IMG/VR virus record: IMGVR_UViG_3300037963_001011
Coordinates: 1 to 33,096 of that record
From: a virus
Direction: 5' to 3' (one strand)
Length of the DNA stretch: 33,096 nt
Of this stretch, positions 5,348 to 12,572 are shown one piece after another. The position numbers and the translations under genes are program-made. Every line of letters starts with the position of its first letter. Position 1 is the first letter of the stretch. Below the pieces are notes generated by a model, which had not been told where the DNA came from, ran no database searches, and saw nothing but the letters and a program-made list of their open reading frames with translations.

Positions 5348-7264
5348 TTATCTTTTGCGTATAGTCTTAGCAAATTCCTTAGCCTCGTCTATGTCTCGTA
5401 AGATAACAATGTCATGTTTATGACATAAGTCCTCACAATAGTCTTTTAATTCATCACCATACACGTAGTTACTTGTTTTACCGACATTGTAAGCTACTAC
5501 TTCCATGTCGCTAACAAGCATACGAGGTTTTGGTTGTGATGCTAACCATAGTATTGCAGGTACATCTACAAAGTTTTCACCATATCCACGAGAGTATATG
5601 TACGTATCATCATAGTTCTCAATGGTGCGTTGGTTTTTAGCAAACACTTCAATAACACCTTCAGGCATGTTATTGTTTCTAGCGTAAGTTTCACCAACAC
5701 CTGCATATCCTACTATTGATGAGGCAGGTAACAATGATATGACTTCCTCAATGTCTTGTGCATTGAAGTGCATACTACCACTACAATCTATGGCTACTGT
5801 ACCACCTTTGATACTTTGGCGTTTTCTAGCAAACACATGCTTGTCAGTAACCCACCTGTTAATGTACTTGGGTACTGCACCTACATCACTAGGTCTGTTT
5901 CTACGCACACGTAAAGCACCTGCTAAGTCTTTGGTAAGATTACCATTTAGAAATGTAGCATTTGCCCACCTGTGCTTACCTGCACTAACTTGTATGTCTA
6001 TGTCTTTGCTAGTAAGTTGTTCAACTGCATTGTCAATTTGAGACATGATATTGTCAGCTTGATAATGCTTAGGTATAAATGCATCACCTTCCATGTTTTC
6101 AATGGTTTTTGGTACAAGTTTACCATACTCATCAAAGCTACCTTCACACAAGGATTGATACAACGCACCAAGTTTCTTAACGTGCTTGTTATATTTAGCT
6201 AATCCTCTAGGTACAACTGTGTTGTAAGGTATAACTCTCCATTGATACCTATTCACAACATCAATTACTTCTCGTAGATTGAATAACCTTCTAAGTATTT
6301 CTGCATATTCCAATCCACCCATACCTGAGTGTAGAAATTCTAACACATCTACACAATGTATTGGTTGTCGTAGTACGCCTATACCATACTTGACATCTGT
6401 ATGATGAATTGTTTTCCATAACAACTCAGCTTCAGTTTCTGTCCACCTAGAAGTAAGAGGTTTTTCTAGGTACTTTCGCTTGATTGCAAAGTGTTTGTTG
6501 ATAAATTCATCTGTTGTGTTTTTATCACTGTCATCTTGTGCATTTTGCAAACATGCAATCAACGCATCTAAGTATTCAAGAAAGTTCATACTATCTCTAT
6601 ACATAGTAAGAGACATTATATGTCCAACTTGTTGTATTGGTGTAGTCTCATACTGTAACCAAGCATGTATTGATTGCATGATAATGTCATGACAAATGTA
6701 CTCTTTGCGATTTACTTTACGTGGAACATTACCACGACTTGTGTAATTCCAAGTCCAAGTACCTTGTTCTTTACGTTCCTGCATGTACTTATCGTGTTCT
6801 TTTCTAGCTTCTTTGTTAGCTAGATTGTACTCAGCACGATACCATCTATGCATAGCGTAAGCACGTTCCAAGTATTCTTTCTGTATGTTCTTTGTACCTT
6901 GAAACTTCGGTAAAGGAAACATCTCTTTGTACATAACATGACTACGAATAGTCCTAGCATGATTAACTCTAGTTGCATTAGCATCTACCTTTGGTATATT
7001 GTAATGAGAAATCTTTCTACGAGTTTCCTCATTACGTTTCTGTACTTTGTTAATCAATTTGTTGTAAGGCTCAAGGAACTCTATAAGTTCTGTTGTGCTA
7101 ATGATACTGCAATCACAATGGTCATCACCTATTGTAACTGCAGTAGCGTTCTTACGATTGATACTAGGTTTGTTCTGTCCTAAAGACACTTGATACTCTT
7201 GTTTGTCAAGTATCTCAGGGTACAACATGCCTTGTACTCTGCGTGATTTACTCATCTTTCGCAT
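5348..7264 (-). CDS. VWA-domain protein (CobT-like partner of the AAA+ ATPase)
   Basis: The protein has 638 residues. The first ~480 are largely helical, with no motif I can name. The C-terminal ~150 form a von Willebrand A domain: GGTVAIDCSGSM (488-498) holds the metal-binding DxSxS (Asp493, Ser495, Ser497), and RMLVSDMEVV (581-590) supplies the later Asp. This helical-region-plus-VWA layout beside a MoxR/CobS-like ATPase matches the AAA+/VWA pairs that remodel protein or metal complexes, such as CobS-CobT and MoxR-VWA; phage members are known but their job is not. The start is ATG 7264 or 7255, and both overlap the ATPase stop. A Ro60-like RNA-binding protein also has a C-terminal VWA, but no TROVE signature is evident. 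Confidence 0.75.
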   Translation of the reverse strand: MRKMSKSRRVQGMLYPEILDKQEYQVSLGQNKPSINRKNATAVTIGDDHCDCSIISTTELIEFLEPYNKLINKVQKRNEETRRKISHYNIPKVDANATRVNHARTIRSHVMYKEMFPLPKFQGTKNIQKEYLERAYAMHRWYRAEYNLANKEARKEHDKYMQERKEQGTWTWNYTSRGNVPRKVNRKEYICHDIIMQSIHAWLQYETTPIQQVGHIMSLTMYRDSMNFLEYLDALIACLQNAQDDSDKNTTDEFINKHFAIKRKYLEKPLTSRWTETEAELLWKTIHHTDVKYGIGVLRQPIHCVDVLEFLHSGMGGLEYAEILRRLFNLREVIDVVNRYQWRVIPYNTVVPRGLAKYNKHVKKLGALYQSLCEGSFDEYGKLVPKTIENMEGDAFIPKHYQADNIMSQIDNAVEQLTSKDIDIQVSAGKHRWANATFLNGNLTKDLAGALRVRRNRPSDVGAVPKYINRWVTDKHVFARKRQSIKGGTVAIDCSGSMHFNAQDIEEVISLLPASSIVGYAGVGETYARNNNMPEGVIEVFAKNQRTIENYDDTYIYSRGYGENFVDVPAILWLASQPKPRMLVSDMEVVAYNVGKTSNYVYGDELKDYCEDLCHKHDIVILRDIDEAKEFAKTIRKR

Positions 7265-7952
7265 TTGATTGTTCTAATGCATCAAGTATGTCATTGTATC
7301 TGTCTTGAAATACAACCTTTGCACTATCTTCTTCGCTCATGAACTTAGTCAATCTGTTGAACTCTGCCCATGAACGTATGCTTGTACGTCTATCACTATC
7401 TGTAATGAGAGACATGGCTTCACATACTTCACGATACTTCTTAGGTATCTTTTTCAATGCAGAAGGGTGTATCTTATCAATGTTAATCTTGATAGGAAAC
7501 CTATCTGCTAGTGCTTCAGGTAGTGTATCAGGTGTGCCGTTCATGGTTGCTACAACATTGAAGTCATCTTTAGGTTTAACAAAGTCTTGTTCTCTGTTAG
7601 GTAATGTCATACCTGCGAACTCTTTGTCATCTAAGATACTATACAAAAATGTAAGCACATCACTAGATGCGTGGTCAATCTCATTGACAACAAATCTAGC
7701 ACCCTTCAACCATGCATTGACAGCTGTACCATGTAGCCAAGACATACTACCATTATCATTTGGTATGAAATGTCCTCGCAATTCCATAGCACTTCCGTCT
7801 TCTGTTAGCGTAGTTGATACTACTTCCTGCTTTTCTTTTAGATTGTAGAGTGTTGCTTGGTATGACTTTCCCGTACCCGGAACGCCATAGAGTAACACTC
7901 TATCTGCATTGCCGATAACTTGTTCGGCTAATTCCCAACATGTTTTACTCAC
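7248..7952 (-). CDS. MoxR/CobS-like AAA+ ATPase
   Basis: The protein has 234 residues. The start is GTG at 7952, preceded by GCGAGGA. Walker A is GVPGTGKS (23-30), Walker B FVVNEID (87-93), sensor 1 is the Asn in VVATMNGT (Asn138), the arginine finger lies in EALADRF (Arg151), and a sensor-2 type Arg occurs in TSIRSW (Arg193). This is the compact MoxR/CobS architecture, with a short lid and no extra domains. It overlaps the VWA gene by 17 bases, so the two should form one complex in which the ATPase hexamer drives a VWA-bound client. The client in this phage is unknown; candidates are a host complex or a virion precursor. Confidence 0.85.
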   Translation of the reverse strand: MSKTCWELAEQVIGNADRVLLYGVPGTGKSYQATLYNLKEKQEVVSTTLTEDGSAMELRGHFIPNDNGSMSWLHGTAVNAWLKGARFVVNEIDHASSDVLTFLYSILDDKEFAGMTLPNREQDFVKPKDDFNVVATMNGTPDTLPEALADRFPIKINIDKIHPSALKKIPKKYREVCEAMSLITDSDRRTSIRSWAEFNRLTKFMSEEDSAKVVFQDRYNDILDALEQSNAKDE

Positions 7953-7975
7953 GTTGTCCTCGCTTTCTGTTTATG

Positions 7976-8440
7976 TTATTCTTCCTCTGCTTTGTTGAGG
8001 TAAGAGTTTATTTCATCTAGCATTTCCTTAGTTACTTCATCTAAGTCCATGCTGTCATAGTCTGTTGCTAGTGCATAAGCAATAGGTGTGTTAGGTAAAC
8101 TTTCAAATGTAGTCAATGGTATATCCACTTTGACATTTACTGTCTTTACCTTATCACCTGCACCTGTTTGGTCTAGCAGTACGCACTCCCATATAGTTCT
8201 CATATGTACTTCACAAGGCACACCTTCTTTGTGCATGTGTTTCATATACATTTTGAGATATGCAGGGAAACGTTTATCAACATCTACAAAGAATTGTTCT
8301 GTGAGTTGTTGATTGTAACTGTTCTCAATCGCTTGGTCGTTGAGAACTTTGAGAACATCTATTGTGATAGCAATACGTTTGCTATCTACCATAGTTAAGT
8401 CCTCGCCTTCTACGAACATGTCATCACTAAAGTTAGACAT
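7976..8440 (-). CDS. Hypothetical protein, 154 aa
   Basis: An ATG at 8440 with SD AAGGAAGG opens a 154-residue acidic protein. It begins MSNFSDDMFVEGEDLTMV and ends in a Glu-rich helix (EMLDEINSYLNKAEEE). The middle has mixed helix and strand, with a KMYMKHMHKEG segment. I recognise no domain. It lies 23 bases upstream of the ATPase gene and overlaps the winged-helix gene by 8 bases. Co-expression suggests it belongs to the AAA+/VWA unit, perhaps as client or adaptor, but nothing in the sequence proves that. Confidence 0.65.
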   Translation of the reverse strand: MSNFSDDMFVEGEDLTMVDSKRIAITIDVLKVLNDQAIENSYNQQLTEQFFVDVDKRFPAYLKMYMKHMHKEGVPCEVHMRTIWECVLLDQTGAGDKVKTVNVKVDIPLTTFESLPNTPIAYALATDYDSMDLDEVTKEMLDEINSYLNKAEEE

Positions 8441-8753
8441 TAGAGCCTTCCTTTCTTATTATGTTTTGATACGCAAGACTTTGTCCATAAGCAATAGGTT
8501 GCTTAGTAAGTCTAAACGTATATTTGCTGTTACCTTCGTTGATAGTTTCAATACGCCAACCTTTCTTACGTAAGTCGTGTATCACACCACCATATCTTGT
8601 ACAACGTAAATCAAATACAAACTCACCATTTGATATAGGTTTGTTCTGCTTACGACTAATTAACAATGCCCATGCAATTAGTTGTGATTTACTTGTAATG
8701 TAATCAGGTACTTTTATACCCCTGAATTTTCTAACTAGCTTTTTTGTAGCCAT
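8433..8753 (-). CDS. Winged-helix DNA-binding protein
   Basis: The protein has 106 residues. I choose ATG 8753 over the upstream ATG at 8762 because the SD (AAAGGAG) lies 9 bases before 8753 and touches 8762. After a basic N-terminus (ATKKLVRKFRG), residues ~53-70 read RYGGVIHDLRKKGWRIET, the typical recognition-helix and wing block of the small phage winged-helix family (HTH_39-like: R-x-GxxIxDLRxxGxxI). A likely role is transcriptional control or DNA binding during replication. It sits between two unrecognised genes in the leftward operon, with short overlaps or gaps on both sides. Confidence 0.65.
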   Translation of the reverse strand: MATKKLVRKFRGIKVPDYITSKSQLIAWALLISRKQNKPISNGEFVFDLRCTRYGGVIHDLRKKGWRIETINEGNSKYTFRLTKQPIAYGQSLAYQNIIRKEGSNV

Positions 8754-8754
8754 G

Positions 8755-9408
8755 TTATTCATCTCCTTTATCGTTTTCTTTTTCCATCTCCTCTATGGCT
8801 TTGGAAACTTTATCTGCTATGTCGGTCATTTCTTGTGCTGACATGGCGAACATAGTTGTGTGTTTGCCTTCCTCAAATGCAATTATGCTTGTGATTTCAG
8901 GCATCTTCATCTTAGAAATGTTCTTACTACCTTTGTCTGAACTGTCTGCAACATCAAGATACATATCCATATTTGTCATAGTTAAGTTTGCTACACATTG
9001 ATACAATCTTTCCATGTCGGATATGTTTGCATCAAATCCTAACTTTTCACCTATTCCGTCAGGTACATTTCCTGTATCCAAGTCTGAGTACAGTTGTGCT
9101 AACAAGTCAAAACCTTTTGCGATTGCATCAAGGTAAGCCATGTTTGCAGTAGTAACAGTTACACGTGAGATAGCTTCTTGTACAGAACTAGCATTGACTT
9201 TGAAAGTCAAGTTAGTAAACTTCTGCAGGAATTTATCCATGTCCTCATCTGTCAAATCAGGTACGTTACCTTTCCTGTTCTTGATTATCTTTGTTACGTG
9301 TAACTTTTCAAACCCGACTATCACCATGTAATCTTTAGGCTCTAGTTCAGGTATGTAATTCATCTTGTCTAATTGTTTATCAATTAAACCTTCTAACTCA
9401 TCATTCAT
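8755..9408 (-). CDS. Hypothetical protein, 217 aa
   Basis: An ATG at 9408 sits in a TAATG junction with the preceding small gene and behind AAGGAGAG. The protein is acidic and mainly helical. It begins MNDELEGLIDKQLDKMNY, has a small beta segment (YMVIVGFEKLHVTKII) and a long helical middle with many Met and Asp residues, and ends in a charged helix (VSKAIEEMEKENDKGDE). No motif is recognised. It ends 2 bases before the winged-helix start. It may be a structural or regulatory partner inside the operon. Confidence 0.65.
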   Translation of the reverse strand: MNDELEGLIDKQLDKMNYIPELEPKDYMVIVGFEKLHVTKIIKNRKGNVPDLTDEDMDKFLQKFTNLTFKVNASSVQEAISRVTVTTANMAYLDAIAKGFDLLAQLYSDLDTGNVPDGIGEKLGFDANISDMERLYQCVANLTMTNMDMYLDVADSSDKGSKNISKMKMPEITSIIAFEEGKHTTMFAMSAQEMTDIADKVSKAIEEMEKENDKGDE

Positions 9409-9575
9409 TATCTCTCCTTCAATCTAAGAACTACTTCTTTAGTAGGTTCTTCATAAGTAGCAGTAACGTTTGTGATGTCAATACCACCGAACATTTCTGC
9501 TATTGTTAGTTTCTCAGTATCATCTATCACTACTTCGTGAGTAGTGCAATCATCTACACAATGTACTTCAGCCAC
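9408..9575 (-). CDS. Small acidic protein, 55 aa, GTG start
   Basis: Between two larger genes a GTG at 9575 (inside TAGTG, after GAGGAGGA) opens a frame that ends exactly at the TAATG of the next gene (9410-9408). The 55 residues begin MAEVHCVDDCTTHEVVIDD and end EPTKEVVLRLKER. Two Cys and a His near the start (C6, C10, H13) could bind metal, but the second half has no matching pair. The one-base overlaps on both sides and the good SD make it a convincing gene despite its size. Function is unknown. Confidence 0.65.
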   Translation of the reverse strand: MAEVHCVDDCTTHEVVIDDTEKLTIAEMFGGIDITNVTATYEEPTKEVVLRLKER

Positions 9576-10021
9576 TATTCCTCCTCTTGTGTGTTAGTTT
9601 GTAAGAAGTTCTCAATGTCGTTATGCATTTTCTCTGCAACGTCATCTTCTGCGAGAACTCTAGTTTGTACTAGGTCTTTACGTGTAACAACAATTCCATC
9701 TATGTCAAAATCATCATGTTGTATTCCATGATTATTGAATATTGAACTTGCTTTTTTCACGTTACCTTTGTTCAATTCATCTGCAATTTTCTCACCCATA
9801 TCACCAAATGAATTGAGTATGTCTGCTTGTATGAAGTTCCTACCTAGTTCAAGTGCTTTGGTTGTTGCCTCAGCAAATGACCTTGCTTTGATAGTTATCT
9901 CTTGTACAGGCGGCATCTTATAACCAATGGTTATGTGTGCTTGATATTCTTTTATCTTTCTAGGATTGGTAGTGCTTTCGTTTATTGCACCACCTTCACC
10001 TTGTGAGTTGCGTTCTCTCAC
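9575..10021 (-). CDS. Hypothetical protein, 148 aa
   Basis: The start is GTG at 10021 (GTGAGAGAACGC), after the SD GCGAGG. The N-terminal ~25 residues are polar and probably disordered. Then KIKEYQAHITIGYKMPPV and VQEITIKARSFAEATTKALEL look like a small alpha/beta domain, and an acidic, Gln/Glu-rich tail ends in TNTQEEE. It overlaps the zinc-protein gene upstream by 4 bases (ATGA type with a GTG). No family is recognised. Confidence 0.6.
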   Translation of the reverse strand: MRERNSQGEGGAINESTTNPRKIKEYQAHITIGYKMPPVQEITIKARSFAEATTKALELGRNFIQADILNSFGDMGEKIADELNKGNVKKASSIFNNHGIQHDDFDIDGIVVTRKDLVQTRVLAEDDVAEKMHNDIENFLQTNTQEEE

Positions 10022-10425
10022 AACATCACCTCGCTTTCTCTATCTTCTTCTGTTCTACAACAACCACAAATGACTTTGCGTTCAAAGTATTCGGGATAGT
10101 TGTTCTTCATTTCTTGGAAACATGAGCCACACATAGCATAGCCACCACTAATCTGTTGCCCTGCTTTTGCCTCACGTTTAACCTCATCAATGTCATCTAT
10201 CGTACAAGATAGATTGATTGGTTGAGTAGCATCAATACTAGAGTTACAAGCCATATCACATACCCATAAGTCATCAGGTATATCGCTATCTACTAGCTGT
10301 GATATGAACTCAAATCCTAGTTCTTGTGCTTGTTTTTTGTTTTCCTCATAGTGCATGTGTGCTTGTACTCTTGCAACTTGCCTATGTTTTATCGGATTAG
10401 GTATTACTAACCACGCTTCGTTCAC
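10018..10425 (-). CDS. Cys-rich zinc-binding protein, 135 aa
   Basis: The start is GTG at 10425 with SD GAGGAG. The first ~50 residues form a basic helical region (KHRQVARVQAHMHYEENKK). Cysteines then appear as C56-X3-C60, C74, C99-X2-C102 and C120-X-C122-C123. The late pair of knuckles (MCGSC and ICGCC) is typical of a zinc ribbon, and the earlier ones may form a second site. It overlaps both neighbours by 4 bases. Its role is unknown; zinc-knuckle proteins of this size in phages are usually host-takeover or nucleic-acid-binding factors. Confidence 0.65.
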   Translation of the reverse strand: MNEAWLVIPNPIKHRQVARVQAHMHYEENKKQAQELGFEFISQLVDSDIPDDLWVCDMACNSSIDATQPINLSCTIDDIDEVKREAKAGQQISGGYAMCGSCFQEMKNNYPEYFERKVICGCCRTEEDRESEVML

Positions 10426-10646
10426 TTTGTTATCTCCTCTCTAAATGGCGATAGTGCATACATCTTGGGTGTATGTCCACTCATCTTTGCAAACCTGTTG
10501 TCATTATCTGCTAGTGATACAATCTTATCTACCATACGAACTGCTTGTTCTTTGGTTACATCTGCATCAAAACGAAACTCAACAACAAGTTCGTTTTCAT
10601 CAATCTTGTGTCCGTGTTGTACAAACTCGTATACTTCAGCACTCAT
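10422..10646 (-). CDS. Hypothetical protein, 74 aa
   Basis: I place the start at ATG 10646, seven bases after AAGGA, rather than at the GTG three bases upstream. The protein shows a beta-alpha pattern: ELVVEFRFDADVT, then KEQAVRMVDKIVSLAD, then a polar tail (FREEITK). There is no signature motif. It starts inside the end of the upstream zinc-ribbon gene (11-base overlap) and overlaps the next gene by 4 bases, which shows strong translational coupling. Confidence 0.6.
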   Translation of the reverse strand: MSAEVYEFVQHGHKIDENELVVEFRFDADVTKEQAVRMVDKIVSLADNDNRFAKMSGHTPKMYALSPFREEITK

Positions 10647-10890
10647 CACAATGTCCTTCCATAGCTTGTGCTATCACTTTGCCTTTAGGTTTAGATACAT
10701 CAACTTCGTTAATGTCTAGGCTTATCACGTTCTTGTCATGCCTTCTGCACCACACTTGTATTCCTCTTTGTGTAAATCCTACTTCGTTATCTTGAAACTC
10801 AGCAGGTGATACACTTCTTGTAGTCTGCGACCAATCAAACATACACTCTCTACAATGTATGTAAGATACAATGTCAGGTTTGTTAGCCAT
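10636..10890 (-). CDS. Zinc-binding protein, 84 aa
   Basis: The ATG at 10890, with SD GAAAGG, is the proper start; the frame is open further upstream but that part is not protein-like and overlaps structured DNA. Metal-ligand candidates are HCREC (C13, C16), WCRRH (C48, H51) and the C-terminal HCDEC (C81, C84). It is therefore Cys/His-rich from end to end. It is the first gene after the gene-free structured stretch 10891-11197, so that element, if transcribed, forms its leader. Confidence 0.7.
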   Translation of the reverse strand: MANKPDIVSYIHCRECMFDWSQTTRSVSPAEFQDNEVGFTQRGIQVWCRRHDKNVISLDINEVDVSKPKGKVIAQAMEGHCDEC

Positions 10891-10912
10891 ATTATATCCT
10901 TTCGTAAATCTT

Positions 10913-11182
10913 GCTACCTCTACAACAGGGCTGAGTTCTGCGTTGATACGAAGTATCACTAAGTAGAGGTAGCTTGAAGCACACACATTGGCTCATTGAG
11001 TTACTGTTTTTTACTCTATGCATAGAGCGTATGTACTTCAAGCTACCCACCATGCAGTAAGGAGGCACTCCTACCACATAGTGAATAGCCATTTCAGCGA
11101 CTAGCGAGAGAGTTGCACTAGTCGTAGTATTGTTGTGATGGGTGGTGCTACGAAATATTTTATGCGTGTTAGAGTGTAACAC
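10913..11182 (-). ncRNA. Densely self-complementary RNA with two mutually exclusive stems
   Basis: This ~300-base stretch between two genes holds many perfect stems. Stem A: GCTACCTCTA (10913-10922) with TAGAGGTAGC (10964-10973), enclosing hairpin TGATAC/GTATCA (10944-10949 with 10953-10958) and CAAC/GTTG. Stem B: GGTAGCTTGAAG (10968-10979) with CTTCAAGCTACC (11036-11047), extended by ACA/TGT and enclosing a 14-base palindrome (11014-11027). A and B share 10968-10973, so only one can form. Further hairpins: AGGAG/CTCCT (11060-11072), CGACTAG/CTAGTCG (11098-11124) and GTGTTA/TAACAC (11166-11182). Read leftward, stem A ends 10 bases before the SD of gene 10636-10890, so a switch acting on translation is possible. 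A separate non-coding RNA is the alternative. Confidence 0.5.
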
Positions 11183-11197
11183 CTAGCCATCAATGGT

Positions 11198-11338
11198 TTA
11201 TCCAAAAGTGTGATTGTGTTCGTTATCAGCTTCCTGTCTAAACCTATGCCTAATGTAATCATCTAGGCAAGTATCACACATGTAACTCTCATTGTCGTTG
11301 ATAGTTACTTTGTGTTTCATACCTCTGCACAAACACAT
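11198..11338 (-). CDS. Tiny Cys-rich protein, 46 aa
   Basis: The ATG at 11338 sits in a TAATG junction behind AGGAGGA, and TAA ends the frame at 11200-11198. The peptide begins MCLCRGMKHKVTINDNESYM, then CDTC and LDDYIRHRFRQ, and ends in a His-rich tail (EHNHTFG). C2, C4, C21 and C24 form CXC and CX2C pairs, a plausible zinc ribbon with a short charged helix after it. It is coupled to the 164-residue zinc protein upstream. Function is unknown. Confidence 0.65.
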   Translation of the reverse strand: MCLCRGMKHKVTINDNESYMCDTCLDDYIRHRFRQEADNEHNHTFG

Positions 11339-11832
11339 TATTGTTCCTCCTCACTTCCATAACATTTGCACTCGCTTTTAGTAAATGGCTTGAACGTACA
11401 ACCATTTATCCTTTTGCAATATTTTGCGTTCATGAGTTCTCTCAATATGTATTGCCTTCTCTTGCGTTCTCTCATCTCTTGTGAGTTATACATTTCTCTT
11501 GCAGTTTGTGTAACCTCAATCAATGAACCATCACCCAATTCAATCCAACCTTTGTGAAATCTTTCAAGCATAGCATCACTATCAATCACACGACCACTAG
11601 GTTGCATTTGTAATTGCTTATCATCTAGCAAGTTAGTCTCTAACTCATCTAAGTTATCAAAGCCATCACGTTTGCATTGATAACATATCAAGTCTCTAGC
11701 TCTTGTGTTAGAACTACAAAACTTACATGACTTAGGAAACCTTTGGTAGTTATCTACTGCTCTCGGATTTGAGAAGTCCATACCTCTCATACCTAAGTAA
11801 GGCTTACTAGATGTCTTATAACTCTTACCCAT
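11338..11832 (-). CDS. Zinc-ribbon protein, 164 aa
   Basis: The ATG at 11832 has a strong SD (AAGGAGAG). After a basic N-terminus, C36-X2-C39 and C50-X2-C53 (SCKFC, then LICYQC) make a canonical zinc ribbon. A long charged helical region follows (REMYNSQEMRERKRRQYIL). Near the C-terminus a second Cys cluster appears: C139, C145, C155, C157. The layout, two metal sites joined by a basic helix, suggests nucleic-acid or RNA-polymerase binding. The family is not recognised. It is the likely first gene of the sub-unit following the spacer 11833-11958. Confidence 0.65.
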   Translation of the reverse strand: MGKSYKTSSKPYLGMRGMDFSNPRAVDNYQRFPKSCKFCSSNTRARDLICYQCKRDGFDNLDELETNLLDDKQLQMQPSGRVIDSDAMLERFHKGWIELGDGSLIEVTQTAREMYNSQEMRERKRRQYILRELMNAKYCKRINGCTFKPFTKSECKCYGSEEEQ

Positions 11833-11921
11833 ATACTCTCCTTCCTACTATGAATAATCGTGAAAGCTAAAAAGAAAAAACTTTTTGGCTACCCCAAAGC
11901 TACCACCACTTTTCTACAGTA

Positions 11922-11933
11922 GTGTTTTTTCAG
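11922..11933 (-). repeat. Repeat CTGAAAAAACAC, copy 1, in spacer 11833-11958
   Basis: On the minus strand CTGAAAAAACAC, preceded by ATTAG, lies 90 bases upstream of the start at 11832. A second exact copy lies at 12215-12226, upstream of the gene starting at 12138. The spacer also holds A/T-rich inverted arms (11866-11890) and two GCTACC strings. It may be a phage promoter or activator site. Confidence 0.45.
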
Positions 11934-11958
11934 CTAATTAAATTAAAGCGATAGAAAT

Positions 11959-12138
11959 TCATAGATTTCTTTTCGCACTAAGTTTCTTTATCGCTTGATA
12001 ACCACAGGTACGACACGCCATGCAGTAGTGTATGTGAGACTTAACATTACTATGCATGTACAACTTGTACATCTCATCTTGTCTGCACATATCACATATG
12101 ATTTTATGTTCTCCTGTGTCTATATCTCCTACACTCAT
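11959..12138 (-). CDS. Zinc-ribbon protein, 59 aa
   Basis: The ATG at 12138 follows AGAAAGCGAGG, a leader also seen before genes 7952 and 10021. The 59 residues contain IICDMC (C15, C18) and YCMACRTC (C39, C42, C45), a good CX2C...CX2C zinc ribbon. A His-rich loop lies between (MHSNVKSHIHY), and a basic C-terminus follows (IKKLSAKRNL). The TGA is at 11961-11959. The Cys spacing makes the call firm despite the size. Function is unknown; a host-takeover or nucleic-acid-binding role is typical for such phage proteins. Confidence 0.65.
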   Translation of the reverse strand: MSVGDIDTGEHKIICDMCRQDEMYKLYMHSNVKSHIHYCMACRTCGYQAIKKLSAKRNL

Positions 12139-12214
12139 TGTTAATACCTCGCTTTCTGTACAAAGAGAAAAGAAATTTGTAGAACTTTCAATTTACTACT
12201 TCCATATCATAGGG

Positions 12215-12226
12215 GTGTTTTTTCAG
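12215..12226 (-). repeat. Repeat CTGAAAAAACAC, copy 2
   Basis: This is an exact copy of the 12-mer at 11922-11933, again preceded by an ATTAAT-type stretch and lying 77 bases upstream of a leftward start (12138). A TATGAT string 3 bases further on could be a -10. The rest of the gap 12139-12334 shows no gene. Confidence 0.45.
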
Positions 12227-12337
12227 ATTAATAATAATATAAATAGCTTTATTGTTTTGAGTCGTGGGCGTGCATGGTACACTATCCAACTCTGAGATTT
12301 TCGAATTATGATTTGTATTTCTATCTTGACACGATAT

Positions 12338-12366
12338 AAAAAAAAGAAAAGGGGGGAAATCCCCCC
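12338..12366 (-). terminator. Leftward intrinsic terminator after gene 12372-12572
   Basis: GGGGGG (12351-12356), loop AAAT and CCCCCC (12361-12366) form the stem. Read leftward it is followed by TTTTCTTTTTTTT. It begins 6 bases from the stop of gene 12372-12572, so it closes the first leftward transcription unit. Confidence 0.9.
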
Positions 12367-12371
12367 TAATC

Positions 12372-12572
12372 TTAGCGTGTAATTACTTCGTGAACTTTAG
12401 CTTTTTGGAATAACAAATCCCAAAGGGGATTAGATTTGCACCATGAGTAAAATTCACCTACTGCAATTACTTCTGCCTCTCTGTTATCGTTAGCGTTAAT
12501 CTCAAACTTCTTGCTAAACAAAAAGGGTGAATTACGAAATCCACCCTTAATGATAACGATATAGTTATTCAT
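12372..12572 (-). CDS. Hypothetical protein, 66 aa
   Basis: The ATG lies inside the end of the upstream gene (8-base overlap, ATGAATAA). The protein has a beta-strand start (MNNYIVIIKGGFRNS), a central helix (NREAEVIAVGEFYSWC) and a short C-terminal segment ending EVITR. This small alpha/beta pattern has no recognised motif. A strong terminator lies right behind it. It is the second and last gene of the two-gene unit nearest the divergent control region, which hints at an early-expressed function. Confidence 0.6.
   Translation of the reverse strand: MNNYIVIIKGGFRNSPFLFSKKFEINANDNREAEVIAVGEFYSWCKSNPLWDLLFQKAKVHEVITR

Noticed and set aside
5348-7264. Ro60/TROVE protein binding the structured RNA at 10.9-11.2 kb
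   Set aside because: A C-terminal VWA alone is not enough. No TROVE motif is visible, and the ATPase overlap favours a CobT-like partner.
10892-11092. 66-codon Cys-containing leftward ORF over the structured stretch, ending 1 base before ATG 10890
   Set aside because: No SD, an unbalanced sequence, and the long perfect stems explain the region better. A shared CCATGCAGTA string with gene 11959-12138 kept it open, so I would still test it.
12240-12320. tRNA-like TTCGAA string
   Set aside because: The bases flanking the putative T loop are not complementary on either strand.
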